The translations under genes were made by a program, and so were the position numbers. Shown here in pieces: positions 44,376-53,018 of a DNA stretch of 64,000 nucleotides (positions within the stretch are counted from its first letter, which is position 1; every line of letters starts with the position of its first letter). This DNA is from CAZTGZ01 sp964613385 (lineage in GTDB: Bacteria; Bacteroidota; Bacteroidia; NS11-12g; UBA9320). The notes beneath the pieces were generated by a model. That model worked only from the letters and a program-made list of their open reading frames with translations, was not told the origin of the DNA and made no database searches. The DNA lies in the NCBI GenBank assembly GCA_964613385.1, contig CAZTGZ010000005.1:61217-125216 (forward strand), given 5' to 3'.

Positions 44376-46992
44376 AAAACAGAATACAAAAGTACATAAG
44401 GACAAAGAAACCCCGTTGATGAAACAATACGGGGAAATTAAAGCGAAATATCCCGGTGCCCTGGTATTATTTCGGGTGGGAGATTTTTATGAAACTTTTG
44501 GAGAAGATGCCGTAAAAGCCAGCCAGATACTCGGAATCGTGCTCACCAGAAGAAGTAATGGCAAAGCTTCTGAAGTAGAACTGGCCGGATTCCCTCATCA
44601 TTCCCTTGACACCTATCTGCCCAAATTAGTCAGGGCCGGTCAGCGGGTTGCTATCTGCGACCAACTGGAAGACCCTAAAATGACCAAAACCATTGTGAAA
44701 CGGGGTGTTACAGAATTGGTCACGCCGGGAGTTACGCTCAATGACAAGGTTTTGGAATCCAGACAAAGTAATTATCTGGCTGCGGTTCATTTCGAAGGCC
44801 AAAAGTACGGATTGGCCTTGCTGGATATCTCAACCGGAGAGTTTTTAGTGGCCGAAGGTGATTTGCCTTATATTCAAAAGCTACTTCACGGACTTAAGCC
44901 TTCAGAAGTCGTTTTCTCAAAATCACATCGGGATCGGTTTCAGGAGAACTTTGGTCATAATTTTTATGTTTTCAATCTGGAAGACTGGATATTTAGTCAT
45001 TCATTTTCCGAAGAAAGACTGCTCCGGCATTTTGGGGTTAAAAGTTTGAGAGGATTCGGGATTGACACCCTTCCTTTGGCGGTAACAGCTGCGGGTGTTT
45101 GTCTGTATTATTTGGATCAAACCCAGCATGCCCATATCGCCCATATCCGGAACATCAGCCGAATTGACGAACAAATGTTTGTATGGATGGATCAGTTCAC
45201 CATCCGAAATCTTGAATTGGTACAAAGTGCCCATCCCAATGGGATAAGTCTGCTGGACATACTCGACAAGACCAGAACGCCGATGGGGAGCAGATTAATG
45301 AGAAAATGGACAGTCATGCCCATGCGCTCGCTTGAAATCATCCGCCAAAGACACGATGTAGTTGATTTCCTGATAAAAAACGTAAACGTTTCGGCACAAA
45401 CAGACAGTGCACTCGCTCAGATTGGAGACCTTGAGCGGCTGGTTTCTAAAATTGCTGCACAGAGAATCAGTCCCAGAGAAATGCTGCAGGTTGGCCGTGC
45501 TTTGAGAAGCGTGGCAGAAATCAAGCGACTGTTTGAACAAACGGAAGTCAGCACCCTGCAATGGCTTTCAGATCAAATGAATCCATGCTCCAAACTTGAA
45601 GAAAGAATCCATCAGCAAATACAGGCAGAAGCGCCTGTTCAACCGGGTAGAGGAGATGTGTTCAAGGAAGGAGTTAACGAAGAGCTGGATGAACTCAGAA
45701 TTCTGACCATTAAAGGGAAGGACTATTTGTTGGATATTCAAAAAAGAGAGGCCGAAAAAACCGGCATCAGTTCATTGAAAATCGCATTCAATAACGTGTT
45801 TGGCTATTATCTCGAGGTAACCCATGCACATAAAGACAAAGTACCTGCCGACTGGATTCGCAAACAAACTCTGGTGAATGCAGAAAGGTATATTACCCCG
45901 GAATTGAAGGTATATGAAGAAAAGATACTGCATGCGGAAGACCGGATTCGGGATATTGAAATACAGCTATACAATGATTTTGTGAGCAGTGTGCTCGAAT
46001 ACATCGCTCCCTTGCAACACAACGCGCATCTGATTTCCCAAACGGATTGCCTGCGTTCATTTTCCGTTATCGCTGCCGAAAACAAATACACCCGGCCCAT
46101 TTTGCACGAAAATGGCGCTCTGGCTTTGAAAGATTGCAGACATCCCGTGATTGAAACCAGATTGCCTAAAGACGATCCTTACGTGCCCAATGATACCTTC
46201 TTGAACAGGACCGATCAACAGGTAATTATCCTCACAGGTCCCAATATGTCGGGTAAATCTGCCTTGTTGCGTCAAACTGCCCTCTCGGTGGTCATGGCCC
46301 AAATGGGTTGTTTTGTTCCTTGTTCCCATGCGGAAATAGGGTTGGTCGACAAAATCTATACAAGGGTTGGTGCTTCCGACAATATTTCTCAGGGTGAATC
46401 TACTTTTATGGTAGAAATGACGGAAACTGCCAGCATCCTCAATAATTTGAGTGCCAACAGCCTGGTTATTTTAGACGAAATTGGCAGAGGTACCAGTACG
46501 TATGACGGAGTGAGCCTGGCCTGGTCTATTGCTGAATTTCTTCACGGTCATGCCGCCAAACCCAAAACGCTCTTTGCGACACATTACCACGAATTGAATG
46601 AACTGGAATCCAGGCATCCCGGCATAGTGAATTATCATGTAAGCACGCGGGAAATCAAGGGAAAAATCCTTTTCATGCGGACCATCAAAAAGGGAGGCTC
46701 AGCCCATAGCTTTGGAATTCATGTAGCTAAAATGGCCGGTATTCCGGAACAAGTAGTGAAACGGGCTGATGAAATCCTGAAATATCTGGAAAAGAACCGC
46801 GCCGGCCTCAAGGATCAGGGCGCAGTGAAACATGTACCCAATGCATCCATTCAACTCAATATGTTTGATGTAACCGATCCCAATCTCAAGAAAATTGGCG
46901 AAACCCTGGGCGCTATTCAACTCGACAACCTTACGCCCATCGAGGCTTTGATCAAACTGCGGGAAATGCAGGATTTACTGCAAAGTGACTAA
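44365..46992 (+). CDS. mutS: DNA mismatch repair protein MutS
   Basis: An 875-residue protein, full length for the family. Mismatch-binding F-x-E is in LFRVGDFYETFGED near the N-terminus; connector, lever and clamp domains follow (about 130-570); the ATPase has Walker A LTGPNMSGKSALLRQTA and the Walker B/signature VILDEIGRGTSTYDGVSLAW. It recognises mismatches and recruits MutL, which is not in the window. The ATG at 44365 lies within the SpoU gene's first codons on the other strand; the first unmistakable MutS block ETPLMKQYGEIKAKYPGALV starts about 15 residues in. Confidence 0.95.
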   Translation: MRAIKQNTKVHKDKETPLMKQYGEIKAKYPGALVLFRVGDFYETFGEDAVKASQILGIVLTRRSNGKASEVELAGFPHHSLDTYLPKLVRAGQRVAICDQLEDPKMTKTIVKRGVTELVTPGVTLNDKVLESRQSNYLAAVHFEGQKYGLALLDISTGEFLVAEGDLPYIQKLLHGLKPSEVVFSKSHRDRFQENFGHNFYVFNLEDWIFSHSFSEERLLRHFGVKSLRGFGIDTLPLAVTAAGVCLYYLDQTQHAHIAHIRNISRIDEQMFVWMDQFTIRNLELVQSAHPNGISLLDILDKTRTPMGSRLMRKWTVMPMRSLEIIRQRHDVVDFLIKNVNVSAQTDSALAQIGDLERLVSKIAAQRISPREMLQVGRALRSVAEIKRLFEQTEVSTLQWLSDQMNPCSKLEERIHQQIQAEAPVQPGRGDVFKEGVNEELDELRILTIKGKDYLLDIQKREAEKTGISSLKIAFNNVFGYYLEVTHAHKDKVPADWIRKQTLVNAERYITPELKVYEEKILHAEDRIRDIEIQLYNDFVSSVLEYIAPLQHNAHLISQTDCLRSFSVIAAENKYTRPILHENGALALKDCRHPVIETRLPKDDPYVPNDTFLNRTDQQVIILTGPNMSGKSALLRQTALSVVMAQMGCFVPCSHAEIGLVDKIYTRVGASDNISQGESTFMVEMTETASILNNLSANSLVILDEIGRGTSTYDGVSLAWSIAEFLHGHAAKPKTLFATHYHELNELESRHPGIVNYHVSTREIKGKILFMRTIKKGGSAHSFGIHVAKMAGIPEQVVKRADEILKYLEKNRAGLKDQGAVKHVPNASIQLNMFDVTDPNLKKIGETLGAIQLDNLTPIEALIKLREMQDLLQSD

Positions 46993-47036
46993 ATGAATAC
47001 GGCAGATTATATTGAAATGGGTATCTTACCGCCGAA

Positions 47037-48470
47037 ATGAAACTAAAGCTTATCATTTGTATTTCCATTTTACTGATTCATGGGAATGCCTGTGCCCAAT
47101 ATTGGCTTTATCTGAATCGCGAAGCAAATGCTGATGAAGTGCGCCTTATGCTGGAGAAAGAAAACTGTCTGATTTATGGTTATTCCGGCTGGGAACACGC
47201 ATTGGCCAGTGCCGAACCCATTACTCATGAGAAGATAGTGAGCGTCCGGAAAATGGGAAATTATCGTTCGGAAACACAAAGTCTGAACGCTCCCCTGCCC
47301 TATGGCCGATCAGATTGGCAATTGAACATGTTGGGACTGGACAGTTTCCATCGCTTGGGCTTTACCGGAAAAGGAATTACCATAGCCTTGATGGATGCCG
47401 GATTTTACCGGGTGGACAGTATATCTTCATTCGATTCGTTGAGGTCCAGAGGACAAATTTTGATGACTTATGATGTGGCCAACAACGACAGTTCTGTATA
47501 TGAAGATGACGCACACGGGATGTCGGTTCTGTCGATATTGGCTGCCTGGCAGGCGGATTCTATGATTGGAGCCGCTCCGGATGCGAATTATCTGTTGTTC
47601 AGAACAGAAATCGCCGGTAGCGAAAAGCATATCGAAGAATACCATTGGATAAAAGGTATGGAAATGGCTTATGATGCCGGTGCCGACATCATACACTCGA
47701 GTTTGGGTTATTCTCTTTTCGATTCATTGGAAGGGGATTATACCTATTTCGACATGAATGGCAAGAGCACCCTGATCACGAGGGCCACAGATTCAGCCCA
47801 TTACCGCGGGATTTTTGTCAGCAACAGTGCGGGCAATTCCGGCACCCAGCCATGGAAGTATATTACGGCGCCCTGTGATGGAAAGAATGTGCTTTGCACC
47901 GGGGCTGTGGACAGTTTTGGACAAATTGCCGAATTTTCCAGCAAAGGACCGAGTGCTGACGGGCGCGTTAAACCGGAAGTTGTTGCACTGGGCAGAGGAA
48001 CCACCATAGTAGGGAGCGACGGAACCATCAGAACCGGAAACGGAACTTCATTTTCAGGCCCCTTGATCGCTGGTATGGTGGCCTGTTTAAAGCAAGCACA
48101 TCCTCAAATGAGCAATGAACGGATTCGCGAGGCCATTATTCGGAGCGGAAACCGATTTCAAAACCCGGACACTGCGTATGGCTATGGAATCCCGAATGTT
48201 TTGGTGGCCGACAGCCTGCTCAAAAGAATGAGTTCGAGCAAGGTAGAAAAATCAAATCATGTTCAGATTTTTCCGAATCCGGGAGGCCAAGAAGTACATG
48301 TCATAAGTTCAGAGCCTGTCCTGGACATTCGATGCATAAATGCGCTTGGAAGCCAGATGCAGGTACAAAATGAACTGATTTCCACTCAAGATTGGCCGGT
48401 GGGTCTGTATTATTTCTTTATCCGCACCACTGCCGGTTTTGAGTATATACCCTGGTTAAAAATCCCTTAA
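47037..48470 (+). CDS. Secreted subtilisin-like (S8) protease with type IX sorting domain
   Basis: A 477-residue protein: signal peptide (MKLKLIICISILLIHGNACA), a short prodomain, and an S8 catalytic domain with Asp in TIALMDAGFYRVD, His in YEDDAHGMSVLSILAAW and the nucleophile Ser in GNGTSFSGPLIAGMVACLKQ, plus the oxyanion Asn in SNSAGNSGTQPW. The C-terminal 80 residues begin VQIFPNPGGQEVHVIS, a type A type IX secretion sorting domain, so the protease is exported across the outer membrane and likely anchored or released. It follows mutS by 44 nt on the same strand and ends at the convergent cupin gene. Confidence 0.9.
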   Translation: MKLKLIICISILLIHGNACAQYWLYLNREANADEVRLMLEKENCLIYGYSGWEHALASAEPITHEKIVSVRKMGNYRSETQSLNAPLPYGRSDWQLNMLGLDSFHRLGFTGKGITIALMDAGFYRVDSISSFDSLRSRGQILMTYDVANNDSSVYEDDAHGMSVLSILAAWQADSMIGAAPDANYLLFRTEIAGSEKHIEEYHWIKGMEMAYDAGADIIHSSLGYSLFDSLEGDYTYFDMNGKSTLITRATDSAHYRGIFVSNSAGNSGTQPWKYITAPCDGKNVLCTGAVDSFGQIAEFSSKGPSADGRVKPEVVALGRGTTIVGSDGTIRTGNGTSFSGPLIAGMVACLKQAHPQMSNERIREAIIRSGNRFQNPDTAYGYGIPNVLVADSLLKRMSSSKVEKSNHVQIFPNPGGQEVHVISSEPVLDIRCINALGSQMQVQNELISTQDWPVGLYYFFIRTTAGFEYIPWLKIP

Positions 48471-48830
48471 TTAAAGGTTCTTCAGGTTATCCCGGGTCAA
48501 TTCGTGGTCGGTATCGCCGGTATTTCGGGTTTGAGCCGGCTCAAATAATAATATCCATGCTTCATGTTCTGCCACCGGCCGGTGTTCAACCCCTCTGGGA
48601 ACCACGATGGCGTCCAGCAAATTCAATTCAACCTGATGTGTTCTGAATTCCATGGTAAATGAACCTTTGATTACGACAAAGGCTTCATCTTCATTGGGGT
48701 GACTATGCCATACAAAAGGTCCATGTATCCGGGCAAGGCGCATGTGTTGGCCATTCAGTTCAGCAATTACATGAGGGTCCCAGGTTTCCGGAATTTGGGC
48801 GCAAAGGGAAGGAAGGTGAAGGACTTTCAT
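48471..48830 (-). CDS. Small cupin-domain protein
   Basis: A 119-residue single-domain cupin. The metal site is visible in PFVWHSHPNEDEAFVVIKGS (the H-x-H-x(n)-E pattern of cupin motif 1) and LDAIVVPRGVEHRPVAEHEA (motif 2 with the last histidine). Such single cupins act in sugar or amino-acid metabolism or as sensors; no neighbour points to one role. It has no signal peptide. Its stop touches the stop of the S8 protease gene. Confidence 0.82.
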   Translation of the reverse strand: MKVLHLPSLCAQIPETWDPHVIAELNGQHMRLARIHGPFVWHSHPNEDEAFVVIKGSFTMEFRTHQVELNLLDAIVVPRGVEHRPVAEHEAWILLFEPAQTRNTGDTDHELTRDNLKNL

Positions 48831-48956
48831 GGTTATTTGAAATTGATTGAGTAAAGTTAGGATTTGAAATCAATAAATTTCAAGAAATCAAAAACATCAA
48901 AGGAACTTTGTAATCGGTCAATGAGTATATCCGGAAAGACCAAGTCGGAAGCTAAG

Positions 48957-49042
48957 TGCCCGGGACGGGAATCGAACCCGTACGAACATCACTGTCCACA
49001 GGATTTTAAGTCCTGCGTGTCTACCAGTTCCACCACCCGGGC
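48957..49042 (-). tRNA. tRNA-Leu (anticodon TAA)
   Basis: The minus strand has acceptor arms GCCCGGG/CCCGGGC with discriminator A, a D arm with GGTAGAC, an anticodon loop CTTAAAA with TAA, a long class II variable arm and the T arm GGTTCGATTCC. The 86-nt length fits leucine tRNA. CCA is not encoded. Confidence 0.93.
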
Positions 49043-49053
49043 CTCCAAAAAAA

Positions 49054-49074
49054 ATCCCGCATTAGACGCGGGAT
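49054..49074 (-). terminator. Hairpin with T run between tRNA-Gly and tRNA-Leu
   Basis: Stem ATCCCGC/GCGGGAT with a 7-nt loop, followed on the minus strand by a run of eight T. It starts at the CCA end of tRNA-Gly and ends about 5 nt before tRNA-Leu, so it may terminate or attenuate transcription between the two tRNAs or serve as a processing signal. Confidence 0.5.
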
Positions 49075-49076
49075 GG

Positions 49077-49149
49077 AGCGAGAAACGAGGTTCGAACTCG
49101 CGACCTCAACCTTGGCAAGGTTGCGCTCTACCAACTGAGCTATTCTCGC
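49077..49149 (-). tRNA. tRNA-Gly (anticodon GCC)
   Basis: The minus strand has acceptor arms GCGAGAA/TTCTCGC with discriminator T, the D arm AGCTCAGTTGGTAGAGC, the anticodon stem CAACC/GGTTG with loop TTGCCAA (anticodon GCC), and the T arm GAGTTCGAACCTC. The next three bases read CCA (to 49074), encoded or by chance. It is upstream of tRNA-Leu on the same strand. Confidence 0.93.
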
Positions 49150-49178
49150 TTGTTTGACATCTCCCTCAAACAGGGATG

Positions 49179-49210
49179 CAAATATAATACTCCACGTTAA
49201 CCTCAAAAAA
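49179..49210 (-). promoter_or_regulatory. Candidate promoter of the tRNA-Gly/tRNA-Leu unit
   Basis: On the minus strand a -33-like TTTTTTG (49204-49210) and a -7 box TATATTTG (49179-49186) are spaced by about 17 nt. The -7 box lies 30 nt before the tRNA-Gly 5' end, a good distance for a processed tRNA leader. Confidence 0.6.
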
Positions 49211-49783
49211 TATTTTTAGAAATTTCTTCAACTCACCCCAAACTCTATTTATTTCAAATTTAAATTGATCATATACCTCATAAGTTTTACACATTTATAT
49301 CAGGCTGTCCTCTATTCATTGTAACAACATTAATGTATTGACATCCAGCACGATAGATTGAAATAATTCATGTATTCTCAACCTGAATCCACTTATACAC
49401 CATGCATTTACAACGGCTAAAATTTGTGCGATTAGAATATAAAATGCACAATTCTTATAATATTGAAATCGAAACGGTAGTCAGGCTGCAGTTTACGCGA
49501 ACACGTACATGAAAAAAAAGGATGGGATTGTCGCTAAACTATTTCTCCTAATTCATCTGCAGCCCCGACTCCGTTGTGCAAAGATAATATTAAAAAATCC
49601 CATACTTTTCAACTGTCTTGTGTCATCTCCCTCAATTAAGGGGGAAAACTTCCGACGTGTTTACATTATCGTAACTTAAAAGCACTCATAATCAAGCTAT
49701 TGAACATTTTGTGTCACGCGGGTGTAATATTTCCAAAATGTGGACATATTCTTCCAATAATTAGAAAATATGATTATTTATCA
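49211..49783. other. Intergenic region without a recognised gene
   Basis: About 570 nt with no supported coding frame. It has an 8-bp inverted repeat, ATGGGATT (49522-49529) with AATCCCAT (49596-49603), which could close a 66-nt internal region as a small structured RNA, but covariation cannot be tested here. No tRNA, rRNA or repeat array is seen. Confidence 0.4.
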
Positions 49784-49790
49784 TAAAAAA

Positions 49791-49808
49791 AGGCGCCTCT
49801 CGGCGCCT
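49791..49808 (-). terminator. Intrinsic terminator after the barrel gene
   Basis: Stem AGGCGCC/GGCGCCT with loop tctc. On the minus strand it is followed by a T run. It lies 22 nt after the stop of the gene at 49831. Confidence 0.85.
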
Positions 49809-49830
49809 CGCATTTTCAATGTATATGATT

Positions 49831-50712
49831 TTATAATCCCCAGGTCCACGACATCATGGGAATCGGAAAAGGAACGAACTCCCCTTCATATCCCATCATC
49901 CAGAATCCAAAATCCAGGGCATTGTCCTTCTTGCGCATCACTCGTACACCGGGTCCGCCGAATACGATGCGGGATTCAGGCAAAATCCAGAACTCGGAAA
50001 TCAGACTGATTTTCTTAGCCAATCGCGTGGTTGCACCCGCAGAAATAGCCCATCCACCCTCCGAATTTCCATTAATATGCACCGAAGCATAACCGGCTCC
50101 CACCGTAATATTATGCTCCTTAGACCCTGAAGTCAGGGTGGTGTAACCGATTCCCAATAATGGGTTTTCAAATCCATTTATCGGCAACCAGGTAAGCGCA
50201 CCTACCTGGGCTCCTACCGACAATTTCAACTTCTCTTTTAAATCAAAAGTGTACTTAGGTGTTAAGGTAATGGGCATTCCAATAAATGTTGTACCAATAC
50301 CTAAACTGAAATGATCCGTAATACCATACTGCAGTTGATAATAAAAACCCCAAATGGTTTGCACATATCCTTCTCCTTTTTCCAGGGCATAGCCGGTCGG
50401 AGTATAGAAATACCTCGAGGCGTGGGGATTCTGGAATAAATACTCACCATTCTTGTAATTCTCATCTTTGAGCGGTTTCATGGTTTTAATGGTGTACTTG
50501 GGAATAAAAATGACGCCTTTGTTTTCGGTCTGAAGTTTTACTTCCCGGCCATCATCCGACAATACATAGCCGATGTGCTCGCCGCCATCATTGGTTTCAA
50601 TAACATAACGCAATTTTGCAGAATCTGCAGGCGTTTCTTCTTGTGCCATTAATACATTACTAAACAGTAAGAAAAGCACAATCATCAGGTTTTGGGTTAA
50701 TCTTGATTTCAT
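49831..50712 (-). CDS. Outer-membrane barrel protein with N-terminal SH3-like strand domain
   Basis: A 293-residue protein with signal peptide (MKSRLTQNLMIVLFLLFSNV, cleavage near LMAQ). Residues about 33-75 form a small beta domain (TNDGGEHIGYVLSDDGREVK, then GVIFIPKYTIKTM) like those that precede barrels in Bacteroidota. A beta-barrel follows (LQYGITDHFSLGIGTTFIGM, VGAQVGALTWLP, ITVGAGYASVHING) and ends with the strand MMSWTWGL. The ligand is unknown. The gene at 56509 has the same layout. A -7 box and a clear terminator show a single-gene transcript. Confidence 0.68.
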   Translation of the reverse strand: MKSRLTQNLMIVLFLLFSNVLMAQEETPADSAKLRYVIETNDGGEHIGYVLSDDGREVKLQTENKGVIFIPKYTIKTMKPLKDENYKNGEYLFQNPHASRYFYTPTGYALEKGEGYVQTIWGFYYQLQYGITDHFSLGIGTTFIGMPITLTPKYTFDLKEKLKLSVGAQVGALTWLPINGFENPLLGIGYTTLTSGSKEHNITVGAGYASVHINGNSEGGWAISAGATTRLAKKISLISEFWILPESRIVFGGPGVRVMRKKDNALDFGFWMMGYEGEFVPFPIPMMSWTWGL

Positions 50713-50732
50713 GTTTGTTTCAATTTGATAGT

Positions 50733-50740
50733 CAAAGTTA
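50733..50740 (-). promoter_or_regulatory. Candidate -7 box TAACTTTG for the barrel gene at 49831
   Basis: An exact TAnnTTTG match on the minus strand, 21 nt before the start codon, in the 72-nt gap to the divergent fabI. Confidence 0.5.
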
Positions 50741-50784
50741 GCATTATTAAACTATTTTTTTGAATTTGCGTCCAAAACCAAAAC

Positions 50785-51603
50785 ATGTCAAATCAAATAT
50801 TAAAAGGGAAAAAAGGCATCATATTTGGCGCTTTGGATGAGCGTTCGATCGCCTGGAAAGTGGCTGAAAAATGTCATGCCGAAGGAGCACGTATCGTCTT
50901 GACCAACGCGCCGATAGCCATGCGCATGGGTGCCATTAATCGACTTGCTGAACAGACCGGCGCACCCATCATTCCATGTGATGTTACCCTCGACACAGAC
51001 ATGGAAAATCTCATCGATGAGAGTATGCGCCATTTCGACGGAGGCATAGACTTTATTCTTCATTCGGTGGGCATGAGTCTGAATATTCGCAAAAACAAGC
51101 CCTATACGGATTCCAATTATGACTTCATGCACAAGACATTTGACATCAGCGCCATCTCTTTCCATCGGCTGTTGCAAACCTGTATGCGCAAGGATGCGCT
51201 GAACGCATGGGGTTCTGTTATTGCCTTAACTTATATCGCAGCTCAGCGTGTTTTCCCGGATTATGGCGAAATGGCTGAATCCAAAGCGCTTCTGGAATCC
51301 ATTACGCGCAGTTTTGGATATCATTATGGTGTAAAAAAGAAGGTGAGAGTTAACTCCATTTCTCAATCACCTACCATGACTACCGCAGGCTCCGGAGTGG
51401 GCGGTTTTGATGCATTCATCGATTACGCCAATCAGATGTCGCCACTGGGCAATGCTGATGCAGACAGCTGCGCAGATTATTGCGTGAGCCTCTTTTCAGA
51501 TTATACACGCATGGTAACTATGCAAAATTTATTTCATGATGGCGGCTACTCCTTTACCGGCGTTAGTGAAAGTGTAATGTCGAAGTTTGGAAGCTCCAGC
51601 TAA
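50785..51603 (+). CDS. fabI: Enoyl-[acyl-carrier-protein] reductase (NADH), FabI type
   Basis: A 272-residue short-chain dehydrogenase-like enzyme for the last step of fatty-acid elongation. N-terminal FGALDERSIAWKVAEKCHAE matches the FabI variant of the nucleotide loop; HSVGMSL follows, and the catalytic pair Tyr-x6-Lys is in FPDYGEMAESKALLE. ARVNSISQSPTMTTAGSG-like (here RVNSISQSPTMTTAGSGV) and NLFHDGGYSFTGVS fit the family. It is the usual target of triclosan and isoniazid-type drugs in other bacteria. Its end overlaps the start of the transporter gene by 17 nt. Confidence 0.93.
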   Translation: MSNQILKGKKGIIFGALDERSIAWKVAEKCHAEGARIVLTNAPIAMRMGAINRLAEQTGAPIIPCDVTLDTDMENLIDESMRHFDGGIDFILHSVGMSLNIRKNKPYTDSNYDFMHKTFDISAISFHRLLQTCMRKDALNAWGSVIALTYIAAQRVFPDYGEMAESKALLESITRSFGYHYGVKKKVRVNSISQSPTMTTAGSGVGGFDAFIDYANQMSPLGNADADSCADYCVSLFSDYTRMVTMQNLFHDGGYSFTGVSESVMSKFGSSS

Positions 51604-53018
51604 CATAAAATGGTGGGCGGTTCTGACCGGCCCTGTCTTATTTGCGATATTTTTTATCCTATCCCAGAATTTTCCGGATGCAGGCAATCAATGGAAAGCA
51701 GGCGGTATTATCCTTTGGATGGTTTTTTGGTGGATCACCGAACCCGTGCCCATCCCGGTAACTTCCTTGCTCCCATTGCTCTTTTTCCCCTTTCTTGAGC
51801 TCGGCACCCTTGAAAATGCCTCTTCCAATTACGGTCATCCCATCATTTTCCTTTTTATGGGTGGATTCTTCATATCCATTGCCCTGGAAAAATGGAATCT
51901 GCATGAGCGCCTCGCTCTGGCTATTTTAAGGAAAACAGGATCTTCCGAGAAAGGCGTGCTCAAAGGCTTTATCATCAGCACAGCTTTTCTGAGTATGTGG
52001 ATCAGCAATACCGCCTGTACCTTGATGATGTTGCCCATTGCCTTGTCCATGCTCAATTATTTTCGGGCGTATGNNNNNNNNNNGCAGAGATTTCCCGGCC
52101 GCTCTGTTGCTCGGATTGGCCATCAGTGCCAGCATTGGCGGATTTATGACGCTGATTGGTACCCCACCCAATATCGTAATGTCAGGGTTGATGAAAGAAA
52201 TGGGATACCCGATGCCGGATTTCGCGCATTGGCTTTTGCTGGGAATTCCCGTAGGTTTCGTTATACTGGTCCTGGTTTTTTTGCTGCTTTCACGCGTGTT
52301 TTTTAGGCTCAATGGCACCGAAAATTCATCCATTAATGAAAGCGTTCAGCTGAGATATAGTTCTATGGGCAAGTTGAAGACTGCAGAGCGCAATGTCATT
52401 TTTGTATTCACCGCAACTGCACTTGCCTGGATATTCAAGGATTTATTGAATATTGGTCTTGGGTTTGAACTGCTGAATGATACGAATATTGCCATGGCAG
52501 GAGGATTAAGCCTGTTTTTAATTCCTTCAGGATTGCCCGGTCAACGATTATTACATTGGGATGATGTACAAAAGCTTCCCTGGGGTATTCTGCTCTTGTT
52601 TGGAGGGGGTCTGAACATTGCAGATGCGATGGAAAACGTCGGTTTTATCGACCAATTTTCGGTCATACTGGGTCATTTACCTGTAAAACAACCACTATGG
52701 CAGATTTTGATCGCAGCTTTACTGGCTATTTTTGCTTCTGAACTGATGAGCAATGTTGCTTTAGCGACCATATTAATCCCTGTAGTTGCTACATTGGCCA
52801 AGGGTTTGGGAATGGAACCGGCCTTATTGGTCATCCCGGTTACACTGGCATGTAGCTGTGGATTTATGATGCCCGTTGCCACCCCTCCCAATACCATTGT
52901 ATATTCAAGTGGTTATATCAAAGTTGCTGAAATGATGCGAACCGGCCTCTGGATTAACCTGATTTCAGCCATTGTCATAACCCTGGGATCTTTACTTATC
53001 TTACCTTATATTTTATGA
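51587..53018 (+). CDS. SLC13/DASS family sodium-dicarboxylate transporter, interrupted by an assembly gap
   Basis: A polytopic protein from ATG 51587, overlapping fabI by 17 nt. The first half has WWITEPVPIPVTSLLPLLFF, IFLFMGGFFISIALEKWNLH and the SNT motif in WISNTACTLMMLPIALSM. After the 10-N run (52074-52083) the frame changes and continues with SIGGFMTLIGTPPNIVMSG, an SNV variant in LMSNVALATILIPV and VATPPNTIVYSSGYI. These paired S-N-T/TPPN motifs form the sodium and carboxylate site. It takes up succinate-like or sulfate-like anions. The gap size is uncertain; both sides are one gene. Confidence 0.87.

Noticed and set aside
48864..49157. 97-codon plus-strand ORF at the tRNA pair
   Set aside because: It is antisense to tRNA-Leu and tRNA-Gly.
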